Part shown: one piece after another, positions 19,108 through 28,034 of the stretch
Position numbering within the stretch: position 1 is the first letter of the stretch
How the letters are laid out: each line of letters starts with the position of its first letter
Assembly (NCBI RefSeq): GCF_018638295.1
Contig: NZ_JABTTS010000002.1
Coordinates: 62,001 to 126,000 of the forward strand
Source of the DNA: Streptomyces sp. CHD11
GTDB lineage: Bacteria > Actinomycetota > Actinomycetes > Streptomycetales > Streptomycetaceae
Direction: 5' to 3'
DNA: 64,000 nt
The notes under the pieces: generated by a model
Told to the model about the DNA's origin: nothing
Databases searched by the model: none
The model's input: the letters and a program-made list of their open reading frames with translations, nothing else
Translations under genes and position numbers: made by a program

Positions 19108-20355
19108 TCAGTTGTCGTCCTCGTCGATCAGGAAGCCGCGCATCGGCGAGGGCGCCTGACCCATCGGCGACGGGCCCTGCGGACGTACCGGCGCCATGGG
19201 CTGGGTCATCGCCGGCTGCATCTGCTGCTGGCCGCCGCCGTAGGACGGGCCGCCCTGCTGACCGGGACCGCCACCCATGCCCTGGTTCCCGCCGTAGGAC
19301 GGCGCACCGGCACCGGCCGGAGCCATCGAGGGCGCCGGGGACGGCGGCAGCGACGGAGCGGCGCTGGCGGGCTGGCGCGGCGGGGCGAGCGAGTCGTCCG
19401 CCTGGGTCTCCAACTGACGCAGCTGGGACTCCAGGTAGGACTTCAGCCGCGTGCGGTACTCGCGCTCGAAGCCGCGCAGGTCCTCGACCTTGCGCTCCAG
19501 CGTGGCGCGGGCGGACTCCAGGGAGCCCATCGCGACGCGGTGCTTCTCCTGCGCGTCCCGCTCCAGGGCGTCGGCCTTGGAGCGGGCGTCCCGCTCGAGA
19601 CCCTCGGCACGCGAACGCGCCTCGCCCACGATCTTGTTGGCCTCGGAACGGGCCTCCGCGATCGCCTGGTCGGCGGTCTGCTGGGCCAGCGACAGCACAC
19701 GTGCGGCGCTGTCGCCGCCGGGGCCACCCTGGCCGGGCATACCGGGACCGCCCATAGGACCGCCCATGGGGCCGCCCATCGGGCCGCCGTGGCCCATCTG
19801 CCCCTGCATCGGGCCGCCCTGGCCCATCGGCCCGGGACCCTGGCCCATGGGGCCGGGACCCTGGGGGCCGCCCTGTCCGCCGGGGCCGGCGGGCAGCTGG
19901 GGAGCACCGCTCGGCAGCTGCGGGGGACCACCCATGGGTCCGCCCATCTGCTGCTGCGGCGGGCCCGATATGCCGGCGGGCACCGGACCGCCGGGACCTC
20001 GCATGCCCTGCTGCGGCATCCCCTGCTGCGGCATTCCCTGCTGCGGCATTCCCTGCGGGGGCATGCCCTGCTGGGGCATCCCCTGGGGCGGTCCCTGCTG
20101 TTGCTGCTGTTGCTGCTGTTGCTGCTGCTGCTGGTCCTGCTGCTCAGGAGGCTTGCGCATGTTCTGCTGGTTCTGGGCAGCGGCACGCGTGGCCGCGGCC
20201 AGCTTGGCGCGCAGGTCCTCGTTCTCGCGGAGCAGGCGCGTCAGTTCGGCTTCGACCTCGTCGAGGAAGGCATCGACCTCGTCCTCGTCATAGCCTTCTC
20301 GGAGGCGGACGGTCGTGAACTGCTTGTTCCGAACGTCCTCGGGGGTCAACGGCAT
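19108..20355 (-). CDS. divIVA: Polar growth determinant DivIVA (Wag31 type)
   Basis: This coiled-coil scaffold binds curved membrane at hyphal tips and directs apical growth. It has 415 residues. The N-terminal membrane-targeting domain (residues 1-60: [20 protein letters not shown], then [13 protein letters not shown]) is followed by a Gln run (13 residues), GMPQQ-type repeats, Gly/Pro/Met-rich linker, and a long coiled coil (about 225-330) with [20 protein letters not shown]. The C-terminus is again Gln/Pro/Gly-rich. The long Q/G/P linker is a streptomycete feature. ATG 20355 follows AGGTGA at close spacing. It is the last gene of the dcw cluster in transcription order. Confidence 0.96.
   Translation of the reverse strand: MPLTPEDVRNKQFTTVRLREGYDEDEVDAFLDEVEAELTRLLRENEDLRAKLAAATRAAAQNQQNMRKPPEQQDQQQQQQQQQQQQQGPPQGMPQQGMPPQGMPQQGMPQQGMPQQGMRGPGGPVPAGISGPPQQQMGGPMGGPPQLPSGAPQLPAGPGGQGGPQGPGPMGQGPGPMGQGGPMQGQMGHGGPMGGPMGGPMGGPGMPGQGGPGGDSAARVLSLAQQTADQAIAEARSEANKIVGEARSRAEGLERDARSKADALERDAQEKHRVAMGSLESARATLERKVEDLRGFEREYRTRLKSYLESQLRQLETQADDSLAPPRQPASAAPSLPPSPAPSMAPAGAGAPSYGGNQGMGGGPGQQGGPSYGGGQQQMQPAMTQPMAPVRPQGPSPMGQAPSPMRGFLIDEDDN
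20095..20133. repeat. Trinucleotide (CAG/CAA) tract encoding 13 Gln in divIVA
   Basis: Thirteen consecutive Gln codons, mixed CAG and CAA, followed toward the C-terminus by several GMPQQ repeats up to about 20010. The tract may vary in length between strains. Confidence 0.9.
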
Positions 20356-20407
20356 CTCTTCACCTCAACGTAGTCATCGGCAGTCGGCAAGACCGTATCG
20401 TCCACAG

Positions 20408-20698
20408 TCACCTCGCGAGATTGCCCACGATCGAGATCAGGATGTAGACGATGATCATCAGTACGAAGAAGGACAGGTCGAGTGCCACGCCCCCGAGACG
20501 CAGCGGCGGGATGAACCGCCGCAGAAGCTTCAACGGTGGATCGGTGACAGTGTAGGTGGCCTCCAGTACGACCACCATCGCCTTGCCGGGTTGCCACGAG
20601 CGGGCGAACTGGAACACGTAGTCCATGACCAAACGGAAGATCAGCACGATGAGGAACACCATCAGCGCGATGTAGATCACCTGCGCGAACACGCTCAT
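20408..20698 (-). CDS. YggT family membrane protein
   Basis: The 96-residue integral membrane protein has two hydrophobic segments, about residues 5-25 and 72-92, separated by a loop with TDPPLKLLRRFIPPLRLGG, the conserved YggT (YlmG) core. The family lies between sepF and divIVA in many Gram-positive dcw clusters and is linked to septation and membrane organisation, but its molecular role is not settled. ATG 20698 is the only sensible start. It lies 52 bases before divIVA and 50 after sepF. Confidence 0.92.
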   Translation of the reverse strand: MSVFAQVIYIALMVFLIVLIFRLVMDYVFQFARSWQPGKAMVVVLEATYTVTDPPLKLLRRFIPPLRLGGVALDLSFFVLMIIVYILISIVGNLAR

Positions 20699-20748
20699 GG
20701 TCTGTTTTTCCCTCTCCCCTGTACCGCTCTTGATTCCGGTCCTGCGTC

Positions 20749-21393
20749 TCAGCTCTGGTTGAAGAACCCGCCCTCTGCGATGCGGGCCTTGTCCTCCGCC
20801 GTGACATCGACGTTAGCAGGCGACAACAGGAACACCTTCTGCGTCACCCGCTCGATGCTGCCGTGAAGACCAAACACCAAACCCGCCGCAAAGTCGACAA
20901 GTCGCTTCGCATCTGTGTCATCCATCTCAGTGAGATTCATGATCACCGGCGTGCCCTCACGGAAGTGTTCCCCGATGGTACGGGCCTCGTTGTAGGTCCG
21001 GGGGTGAAGTGTGGTGATCCGGTAAGGCTCTCGTTCCGACACGACCTTGGGCATGATCACCGGTGCGTTCTTCTCCAGACTCGCGCGTTCTTGTGTGATG
21101 GACGACACGGGCGCGATCCGCGCCGGACGTGGTGATTCCGCGGGGAGCGAAGCGGAACGGGCGACCGGTTCGCGCGGCGCGGGAGGGTGAGCGACTCGTA
21201 CCTCTTCGCCCCTTTGGGGCTGATGTGATCCGTGGGACTGGTGGACCGGCTCGTGCCGCCGGTGGTGGTCCCGCTCGGGCTCCGGGTCGAGTTCGGGTTC
21301 AAAGTCGTCGTCTGGGTCGAATCCGCGGCCGTCGTACCCATCGTCCTCCACGAGGCCGAGGTAGACCGCCATCTTGCGCATCGCGCCGGCCAT
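20749..21393 (-). CDS. sepF: Cell division protein SepF
   Basis: SepF tethers FtsZ filaments to the membrane in bacteria lacking FtsA, as here. The 214-residue protein starts with the membrane-binding amphipathic helix [18 protein letters not shown], then an acidic, disordered linker (about 20-110), then the FtsZ-binding SepF domain with [20 protein letters not shown] and [18 protein letters not shown] chose ATG 21393 because the helix must be N-terminal and an SD (GGAGGA) precedes it; in-frame codons up to 21489 lie in the 5' leader. Confidence 0.95.
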   Translation of the reverse strand: MAGAMRKMAVYLGLVEDDGYDGRGFDPDDDFEPELDPEPERDHHRRHEPVHQSHGSHQPQRGEEVRVAHPPAPREPVARSASLPAESPRPARIAPVSSITQERASLEKNAPVIMPKVVSEREPYRITTLHPRTYNEARTIGEHFREGTPVIMNLTEMDDTDAKRLVDFAAGLVFGLHGSIERVTQKVFLLSPANVDVTAEDKARIAEGGFFNQS

Positions 21394-21521
21394 GCTCCGA
21401 GTCCTCCGCTCTGTGGTGGATCCGCTGACGACCGCCAAGTGCCCGCGATCCACTAGGTCTTTCGTCCGCTGTTCGGCGGAACTGACCATATTTTCTGCTG
21501 TGGTCCGACTTCTTGGCGACG

Positions 21522-22241
21522 TTACCCGAGGCCGGGGCGGACTCCGAGTACCGCACTGCCGACGCGCACATGTGTCGCTCCGGCGGCCACAGCCTGTTCG
21601 AGGTCCGCACTCATCCCTGCCGAGACCATGTTCGCAGCCGGATGAACCCCGCGCAGGTCGGTCGACAAATCCATCAACCGCTCGAACGCCGCCTGTTCAC
21701 GTCCGGCGAACTCGCCGGTGAGCGGCGCGACGGTCATCAGTCCGCCGAGCCGCAGCCCTTCGGACCGCGCGACCAGCCCGGCCAGCTCCATGACACCGGC
21801 CGGCGCGACACCCCCGCGCTCCCCCCGGCCGCTCGCGCCGGCATCCAGCGCCACCTGGATCAGACAGCCGATCTCACGCCCCGCCCGCACGGCCTCCCTG
21901 GAGAGGGACGACACCAGCCGGGAACGGTCCACGGACTGCACAAAGCCGGCATAACCGACCACCGACCGCACCTTGTTGGTCTGAAGCTGACCGACGAAGT
22001 GCCAGGTGAGGGGCAGGTCCGCGCACTCGGCCGCCTTGGGCGCGGCATCCTGGTCCCGGTTCTCGGCGACATGGCGGACGCCGAGCTCCGACAGAATCCG
22101 CACATCGCTCGCGGGGTAGGTCTTGGTGACCACCACGAGGGTCACCTCCTCGCGCGCGCGTCCCGCCGCGGCACAGGCGGCGGCGATCCGCTCCTCCACT
22201 TTCGCCAGGTTCGCGGCGAGTTCGTCCCTACGGTCCGTCAT
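21522..22241 (-). CDS. yggS: PLP homeostasis protein, YggS/PROSC family
   Basis: The 239-residue single-domain TIM-barrel protein binds pyridoxal phosphate and balances cellular PLP; no catalytic reaction is known. The PLP lysine is in [12 protein letters not shown] (about residue 40). [12 protein letters not shown] and the phosphate-binding end [12 protein letters not shown] are conserved. The usual GENR motif reads AENR. It lies 6 bases after pgeF on the same strand within the dcw cluster, as in other actinobacteria. Confidence 0.94.
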   Translation of the reverse strand: MTDRRDELAANLAKVEERIAAACAAAGRAREEVTLVVVTKTYPASDVRILSELGVRHVAENRDQDAAPKAAECADLPLTWHFVGQLQTNKVRSVVGYAGFVQSVDRSRLVSSLSREAVRAGREIGCLIQVALDAGASGRGERGGVAPAGVMELAGLVARSEGLRLGGLMTVAPLTGEFAGREQAAFERLMDLSTDLRGVHPAANMVSAGMSADLEQAVAAGATHVRVGSAVLGVRPGLG

Positions 22242-22247
22242 GTCCCA

Positions 22248-23012
22248 TCAGTCCAGCCACACATAGCCCGCGAGCCGCCCCGTGGTGCGGTCCCGGCGGT
22301 ACGAGAAGTGATCAGCCGACTCACGTGTGCACACCGCCGACTGCTCCAGGTCGCGCACCCCGAGCCGTTCGAGTTGCGTCCGCACACCCGCGGCCACGTC
22401 GACCGCCGGTGTTCCCCAGCTCGTCGTGGCGCGCGCCGCCGGCTCGGCGGCGGCCACCTCGTCGCGCATCGCGTCGGGCACCTCGTAGCACCGGCCGCAC
22501 ACTGCGGGCCCGGTGCGGGCGACGATCCGGGCGGGGTCGGCGCCGAGGCCGGTCATGGCCCGTACGGCGGCGGGCACCACCCCGGCGAGCATGCCGGGCC
22601 GGCCCGCGTGCGCCGCCGCGACGACTCCCGCCACCGGGTCGGCCAGCAGCACCGGCACACAGTCGGCGGTGAGTACGGCGAGGGGGAGCCCGCGCCGCGC
22701 GGTGACGATCGCGTCCACCTCGGGGACCGGACGCTCGCCCCAGGGTTCGTCGACCACGAGCGCGTCGGCCCGGTGCACCTGGTTCATCCACACGACCCGG
22801 GCCGGGTCCACGCCGAGCGACTTGGCGGCCAGTTCGCGGTTGGCGCGCACCGCGCCGGGGTCGTCACCGGCCTCCCCCGCTCTCGACTCCGCTCGAGCGG
22901 GGGTACCCCCACCGCCGAGGTTGAGCTCCGCATACGGAGCGGCGCTCACCCCGCCCCACCGGTCGGTGAAGGCGAAGTGCGCGCCGCCCACGCTCTCGCG
23001 CCGTCCTATCAC
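22248..23012 (-). CDS. pgeF: Laccase-domain purine nucleoside phosphorylase/deaminase (PgeF, YlmD/YfiH)
   Basis: This 254-residue protein belongs to the LACC1/YfiH family, which handles purine nucleosides and in E. coli edits peptidoglycan precursors. Zinc-site motifs are [21 protein letters not shown] and [12 protein letters not shown]; the usual HAGWRG reads HAGRPG, as in other actinobacteria. GTG 23012 overlaps the ftsZ stop by 4 bases (GTGA), implying coupled translation with ftsZ. Most database names call it a polyphenol oxidase, which is a legacy label. Confidence 0.93.
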   Translation of the reverse strand: MIGRRESVGGAHFAFTDRWGGVSAAPYAELNLGGGGTPARAESRAGEAGDDPGAVRANRELAAKSLGVDPARVVWMNQVHRADALVVDEPWGERPVPEVDAIVTARRGLPLAVLTADCVPVLLADPVAGVVAAAHAGRPGMLAGVVPAAVRAMTGLGADPARIVARTGPAVCGRCYEVPDAMRDEVAAAEPAARATTSWGTPAVDVAAGVRTQLERLGVRDLEQSAVCTRESADHFSYRRDRTTGRLAGYVWLD

Positions 23013-24202
23013 TTCAGGAAGTCCGGTACATCCAGTTCCTCGGCCGCGCTGTCGTACGTCCGCGAAGGCGGGACCGGGGGCGCGACGGCCGGGATGTCGG
23101 CCACCGGCTCCGGTACCACCGGCTCCGGGTCCTCCTTCGGCGTGACGCTGCCGAGCGAGCCGAAGGACGGGCGGCTCTCCGGCCGGCCGGCCGGGGCCGG
23201 CTCCTCGCGCTTGGCCGAGGACGACCCGATCACGTTGTCCCGCTTGGAGGGCGGCTGGCCGCCGTCGAAGCCGGCCGCGATCACGGTGACCCGGACCTCG
23301 TCGCCGAGGGCGTCGTCGATCACCGCGCCGAAGATGATGTTGGCCTCGGGGTGGGCGGCCTCGCTGACCAGCTGAGCGGCCTCGTTGATCTCGAACAGGC
23401 CGAGGTCGGAGCCGCCGGAGATGGAGAGCAGCACGCCGCGGGCGCCGTCGATGGAGGCCTCCAGCAGCGGTGAGGAGATGGCCATCTCGGCCGCCGCCAC
23501 CGCGCGGTCGTCGCCGCGCGCCGAACCGATGCCCATGAGTGCCGAACCGGCCTCGGACATGACCGACTTGACGTCGGCGAAGTCGAGGTTGATCAGGCCC
23601 GGGGTGGTGATGAGGTCGGTGATGCCCTGCACACCGGAGAGCAGTACCTGGTCCGCCGACTTGAAGGCGTCGAGGACCGACACCTGGCGGTCGGAGATGG
23701 ACAGCAACCGGTCGTTCGGGATCACGATGAGGGTGTCGACCTCTTCGCGGAGCTCGGCGATGCCGTCCTCGGCCTGGTTCGCGCGGCGCCGGCCCTCGAA
23801 GGTGAACGGCCGGGTGACCACACCGATGGTGAGGGCGCCGAGCGAGCGGGCGATGTTGGCCACGACGGGCGCGCCGCCGGTACCGGTGCCGCCGCCCTCG
23901 CCGGCCGTGACGAAGACCATGTCGGCCCCCTTGAGGACCTCCTCGATCTCCTCGCGGTGGTCCTCGGCGGCCTTGCGGCCGACGGCCGGGTTGGCTCCGG
24001 CACCCAGTCCGCGGGTGAGTTCACGGCCGACGTCGAGCTTGACGTCGGCGTCGCTCATCAACAGGGCTTGCGCGTCGGTGTTGATGGCGATGAACTCGAC
24101 GCCCTTGAGACCGACCTCGATCATCCGGTTGATGGCATTGACACCACCGCCGCCGACACCGATGACTTTGATGACTGCGAGGTAGTTCTGCGGTGCTGCC
24201 AC
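23009..24202 (-). CDS. ftsZ: Cell division GTPase FtsZ
   Basis: FtsZ polymerises into the Z ring (and Z ladders in sporulating aerial hyphae). The 397 residues contain [12 protein letters not shown] near residue 16, the GTP signature [11 protein letters not shown] near 103-113, the T7 loop [11 protein letters not shown], a variable Pro/Glu/Ser-rich linker (about 315-385) and the conserved C-terminal tail ELDVPDFLK that binds SepF. GTG 24202 follows GAGAGG at about 8 bases. The 279-base upstream gap, unlike the tight spacing elsewhere in the cluster, fits the separate promoters known for streptomycete ftsZ. Confidence 0.98.
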   Translation of the reverse strand: MAAPQNYLAVIKVIGVGGGGVNAINRMIEVGLKGVEFIAINTDAQALLMSDADVKLDVGRELTRGLGAGANPAVGRKAAEDHREEIEEVLKGADMVFVTAGEGGGTGTGGAPVVANIARSLGALTIGVVTRPFTFEGRRRANQAEDGIAELREEVDTLIVIPNDRLLSISDRQVSVLDAFKSADQVLLSGVQGITDLITTPGLINLDFADVKSVMSEAGSALMGIGSARGDDRAVAAAEMAISSPLLEASIDGARGVLLSISGGSDLGLFEINEAAQLVSEAAHPEANIIFGAVIDDALGDEVRVTVIAAGFDGGQPPSKRDNVIGSSSAKREEPAPAGRPESRPSFGSLGSVTPKEDPEPVVPEPVADIPAVAPPVPPSRTYDSAAEELDVPDFLK

Positions 24203-24481
24203 GTCGAAGGCCTCTCGCCTCGAGTTACGTGTCGCCTTCTCGCGGTTGCGCCGCGGTCCGGCGACTGATGCCGAATGGGACGGTCCGTAGCGCCGACCCG
24301 AACCCTAACGTTGAAGTTTAGGGTTACCAGTGTGTCTGTTCCCTGGAGTCCTCTGAACAGGACACTAAGTCGACAAGTGGCGCACGTTCAACGAACACGC
24401 CGAACCTCCCGTTTTTCTTTTCACCCTATGTGATCAGCCGTAGCGCTGCCCACTCAGGGTGCTGGCCTGCACTGATACCCG
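24203..24481 (-). promoter_or_regulatory. ftsZ promoter region
   Basis: No gene is visible in these 279 bases. An inverted repeat AACCCTAA (24301-24308) / TTAGGGTT (24318-24325) is present; its minus-strand TAGGGT could be a -10 element for a transcript starting about 90 bases before ftsZ. GACAC at 24361-24365 matches the core of WhiA binding sites, and ftsZ is an established WhiA/WhiB target in streptomycetes. Exact start points cannot be fixed from the sequence. Confidence 0.55.
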
Positions 24482-25276
24482 TCAACTGCCTGATGACGCC
24501 GGGGCCGTGGGAACGCTGACGTCGAAGTGCCGCGCGCGGGGCTCCGCTTTCAGCAGCGCGGTGAGAGTACGGCCCTTCTCGGCACCCTTCTCGGCGCTTC
24601 CCCAGTGGACCGTGCGGCCGTCCGCCAGTTCCAGCGAGATGTCGTCGTAGGAACGGACCTTGACGCTCCGCGTGGCCCTCGCCACGGCCTCGGGAAGGAC
24701 GCCGGCCACCCGCGCCGCCGCGCGCGCCAGCCGGTCGTCGCCGAAGCGACGCAGGCTGGCCGCCGCGGAACCGCTCCCGGAAGTTTCCCATTTCAGCTCG
24801 GGTACACCGCGGGGCGCCTTGGAAACCGTCGCGAACCGGACACCCTCGTCGTCCACTTCGATGAACTTCCCGTCTTTGTGGACGACGAGAACCGGGGTGC
24901 GTTCCGTCACTTTCAGGGTGATTTCACTCGGCCAGGAACGCATCACGTCCACCGTCTCGATGCGGGGCAACGCCTCGGCCAGCCGGGCCTCGATCGTCTC
25001 GGTGTCGACGGAAATCAGCTGTTCCCCGAGCGGCACGTCGGCGGCCCCGCGTACCTGGGCCGGCGTCAGGACACCGGTCCCGGAGACGGACACGCGCTCC
25101 ACACGCACCAGGTCCGACCCGTACAGCAGCCAGAAGGCGCCGGTTCCCAGGAACGCCAGGACGACCACCAGTGCGATCATCCGATGAAGGCGCCGTCGCC
25201 CGGACCTCCGGACGGGCGGCGGGCCGGACGACTCCCGCTTGCGTTCACCGCGCTCCACGGTGGTCGATCCGGCCAC
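24482..25276 (-). CDS. ftsQ: Cell division protein FtsQ (DivIB)
   Basis: The 264-residue bitopic protein links FtsL/FtsI to the divisome. A basic cytoplasmic segment (1-31) is followed by one membrane helix (RMIALVVVLAFLGTGAFWLLY, about 32-52), then the POTRA domain (VERVSVSGTGVLTPAQVRG) and the FtsQ beta domain containing LKVTERTPVLVV. GTG 25276 is used. It lies 25 bases after murG. Confidence 0.95.
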   Translation of the reverse strand: MAGSTTVERGERKRESSGPPPVRRSGRRRLHRMIALVVVLAFLGTGAFWLLYGSDLVRVERVSVSGTGVLTPAQVRGAADVPLGEQLISVDTETIEARLAEALPRIETVDVMRSWPSEITLKVTERTPVLVVHKDGKFIEVDDEGVRFATVSKAPRGVPELKWETSGSGSAAASLRRFGDDRLARAAARVAGVLPEAVARATRSVKVRSYDDISLELADGRTVHWGSAEKGAEKGRTLTALLKAEPRARHFDVSVPTAPASSGS

Positions 25277-25301
25277 GCTCCCTGCCTTCCGTCATGCGCC
25301 C

Positions 25302-26396
25302 TCAACGATGTGCACGGGCGGCGATCGCCTCGTACACCATGCCGACGAGCAGATCGTCGGCGTCCCGGCGGCCGAACTCGGCGGCGGCGCGGGACATCTC
25401 GTACAGCCGGTGCGGGTCCGCGAGCACCGGCAGCACGGTCTGCTGCAGCCACTCCGGGGTCAGTTCCGCGTCGTCGACCAGCAGTCCGCCGCCGGCCTTG
25501 ACGACCGGCTGGGCGTTGAGCCGCTGTTCGCCGTTGCCGATGGGCAGCGGGACGTAGGCGGCCGGGAGTCCGACGGCGGAGAGTTCGGCGACGGTCATCG
25601 CGCCCGCCCGGCAGAGCATCATGTCGGCGGCGGCGTACGCGAGGTCCATCCGGTCCAGGTAACTTACCGGGATGTAGGGCGGCATGCCCGGCATCTGCTG
25701 GACCTGCGGCAGTTCGTTCTTCGGGCCGACCGCGTGCAGGATCTGGATGCCGGCCTGCTGGAGCCACGGAGCGACCTGCTGGACGACCTCGTTGAGCCGG
25801 CGGGCCCCCTGCGAGCCGCCGGAGACCAGCAGCGTCGGCAGGTTGGGGTCGAGCCCGAACGCGGCGCGGGCCTCGGGGCGCACGGCGGCCCGGTCGAGGG
25901 TGGAGATGGAACGGCGCAGCGGGATGCCGATGTAGCGGGAGTTGCGCAGCTTGCTGTCGGGCGTGGACACCGCGACCTGGGCGGCGTACCGGGAGCCGAT
26001 CTTGTTGGCCAGTCCGGGCCGGGCGTTGGCCTCGTGGATCACGATCGGCACACCGAGCCGCTTGGCCGCGAGGTAACCGGGCAGGGCGACGTAGCCGCCG
26101 AACCCGACCACGGCGTCCGCCTTGGTGCGCTCCAGGATCTGCTCGGCCGCCTTGATCGTGCCCCGCAGCCGCCCCGGGACGGTGATCAGCTCGGGGGTCG
26201 GCTTGCGTGGCAGCGGAACGGCGGGGATCAGCGCCAGTTCGTACCCGCGCTCGGGTACGAGGCGGGTCTCGAGGCCGCGTTCCGTGCCCAGGGCCGTGAT
26301 GCCCACGGCCGGATCCTGCCTGCGCAGGGCGTCCGCGAGGGCGAGCGCGGGCTCGATATGGCCCGCGGTTCCTCCGCCGGCGAGTACGACATGCAC
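25302..26396 (-). CDS. murG: UDP-GlcNAc:lipid I N-acetylglucosaminyltransferase MurG
   Basis: This peripheral membrane GT-B glycosyltransferase makes lipid II from lipid I. The 364 residues show the N-terminal GGGTAGHIEPALALADAL loop (about 8-25), VGFGGYVALPG, and the UDP-GlcNAc site with SGGSQGARRLNE and CRAGAMTVAELSA. GTG 26396 is the start. It follows ftsW by 6 bases, placing the SEDS protein and MurG in one transcript. Confidence 0.97.
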   Translation of the reverse strand: MHVVLAGGGTAGHIEPALALADALRRQDPAVGITALGTERGLETRLVPERGYELALIPAVPLPRKPTPELITVPGRLRGTIKAAEQILERTKADAVVGFGGYVALPGYLAAKRLGVPIVIHEANARPGLANKIGSRYAAQVAVSTPDSKLRNSRYIGIPLRRSISTLDRAAVRPEARAAFGLDPNLPTLLVSGGSQGARRLNEVVQQVAPWLQQAGIQILHAVGPKNELPQVQQMPGMPPYIPVSYLDRMDLAYAAADMMLCRAGAMTVAELSAVGLPAAYVPLPIGNGEQRLNAQPVVKAGGGLLVDDAELTPEWLQQTVLPVLADPHRLYEMSRAAAEFGRRDADDLLVGMVYEAIAARAHR

Positions 26397-26402
26397 CGAA
26401 AT

Positions 26403-27755
26403 TCACCGCTCTCCGGACGAACGCACCCCCGGGGCGCGCCGTCGCATCGTGTTCCATCTCCGGGGCCCCTGAGAGCCCCTGACCCGCTTTTTACCAAAGC
26501 GGGGTTGCCGCATCGCAAGCGCCATCCGCGCAGCGGGGTCCTCACGCGCGAAGGCGATCAGCAACCCGATGGCGAACATGGTCGGCAGCAGGGCGGACCC
26601 TCCGTAGGAGAACAGCGGGAGCGGGACACCGGCGATCGGCAGCAGACCGAGCACCGCACCCATGTTGATCACGGCCTGGGCCGTGATCCAGGTGGTCACG
26701 CCTCCCGCGGCATACCTCACGAAGGGGTCCTCCGTGCGTCCGGCCACGCGGATACCCGCATAGCCTAGAGCCGCGAACAGGGCGAGTACCGACAGTGTCC
26801 CCGCCAGGCCCAGTTCCTCACCGGTGACGGCGAAAATGAAGTCCGTGTGAGCTTCAGGCAGTTGGCCCCATTTCTCCACGCTCGCGCCGAGGCCGGAACC
26901 GAAGATCCCGCCGGAGGCGAGGGCGTAGATCCCGTGCACGGCCTGCCAGCAGTCGACCGGGCCGGTCTGGGGCTCTGTGGCGCCGAGGCAGGAAAGCCTG
27001 GCCATGCGGTTCTCGCTGGTCCCGATGAGGAGCGCGCCGAGCAGCACGGCGACGGCCAGCACACCGGCGAACAGCCGGGTGGGCGCCCCGGCCAGCCACA
27101 GCAGGCCGAACAGGATCGCCGTCAGGATGATGGCCGTACCCATGTCGCCGCCCAGCATGATCAGCCCGAGCAGCATGAAGGCGGCCGGCACCAGCGGTAC
27201 CAGCATGTGCTTCCACTGGGTCAGCAGCCGCCTGTCCTGCTTGCGGGCGAGCAGATCGGCGCCCCACAGGACCAGCGCGAGCTTGCCGAACTCGCTCGGC
27301 TGGAGCTGGAAACTGCCGCCGAGGGCGATCCAGTTCTGGTTGCCGTTGACCGCGACCCCTATCCCCGGCACCTGCACCAGGGCCATCAGGAAGACGGCTC
27401 CCGCCAGGATGGGATAGGCCAGGGCCCGGTGCAGTTTCACCGGCATCCGGGAGGCCGCGAGCAGCAGGACAGCGCCGATCCCGGCGGCCAGCAGCTGTTT
27501 GCGGAAGAAGTAGGAGCCCGGCAGTGACATCTGCAGCGCCGTGATCTGGGAGGCCGAGTAGACCATCACCAGGCCCAGCACGGTGATCAGCAGACTGCCG
27601 CCGAGGATCAGGTAGTACGCGGTCAGCGGCCGGTCCCAGGCCTTGCGCGCCCGGGTGACCAGGGTGCGGACGGGATTCTCGCGCGGGGGTCCGGGTACGG
27701 CGGGCCGGCGCGCGGCCCGCTGCACGGGCGGCCGGCCGGTACGGCTACCGGGCAT
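26403..27755 (-). CDS. ftsW: SEDS peptidoglycan polymerase FtsW
   Basis: The 450-residue polytopic membrane protein (about ten helices from residue 45 on) polymerises septal glycan together with FtsI. Conserved SEDS motifs include NGNQNWIALGGSFQLQPSEF, LGGDMGTAIILTA, SGGIFGSGLGASVEKWG and HTDFIFAVTGEELG. The N-terminal 44 residues are Arg/Pro-rich and cytoplasmic; the C-terminal tail is basic. ATG 27755 is the first possible start in frame. A 279-base gap to murD precedes it. Confidence 0.96.
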   Translation of the reverse strand: MPGSRTGRPPVQRAARRPAVPGPPRENPVRTLVTRARKAWDRPLTAYYLILGGSLLITVLGLVMVYSASQITALQMSLPGSYFFRKQLLAAGIGAVLLLAASRMPVKLHRALAYPILAGAVFLMALVQVPGIGVAVNGNQNWIALGGSFQLQPSEFGKLALVLWGADLLARKQDRRLLTQWKHMLVPLVPAAFMLLGLIMLGGDMGTAIILTAILFGLLWLAGAPTRLFAGVLAVAVLLGALLIGTSENRMARLSCLGATEPQTGPVDCWQAVHGIYALASGGIFGSGLGASVEKWGQLPEAHTDFIFAVTGEELGLAGTLSVLALFAALGYAGIRVAGRTEDPFVRYAAGGVTTWITAQAVINMGAVLGLLPIAGVPLPLFSYGGSALLPTMFAIGLLIAFAREDPAARMALAMRQPRFGKKRVRGSQGPRRWNTMRRRAPGVRSSGER

Positions 27756-28034
27756 CCCGGCCTCCCCGGTACGCCGGACGGCAGGACCCGGGGCCCGCCG
27801 TCCGGATGGCGCCGCGGACGCGGGCTCGGGCGCGCACTCCCCCGGCGGCGCCGGTGCCGGCTGCCGGGGCTGCGCCCCGGCAGCACCCTCCTCCGCCTCT
27901 CGGCCCCACGCTCCGGACCCCGCTCACGGCCCCGACGAGGTGCCGTCGGCTCCCCGCGTCCCGATCCCGATGACAGGCCCTAGACGGTCCCACGCGTCCC
28001 TCCCAAGGTCGCCCGGCGCCAGGCGGGCCGGGGG
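27756..28034 (-). other. murD-ftsW intergenic spacer with two hairpins
   Basis: A hairpin GCTGCCGGGGC/GCCCCGGCAGC (27860-27870 and 27874-27884, loop TGC) and a second with 9-bp arms (27774-27782 and 27797-27805) are visible. Short open frames here lack consistent codon bias. The hairpins could attenuate read-through from murD or shape the ftsW leader. Confidence 0.45.

Noticed and set aside
20008..20133. Repeat block resembling a CRISPR or satellite array
   Set aside because: The repeats are in-frame codons for Gln and GMPQQ in divIVA, with no spacers.
24317..24335. BldD box before ftsZ
   Set aside because: TTACCAGTGTGT has half-sites similar to the BldD pattern but the spacing is one base short.
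27745..27993. 82-codon frame between murD and ftsW
   Set aside because: Arg/Gly-rich, no consistent codon bias, covers hairpins; ftsW starts at 27755 in another frame.
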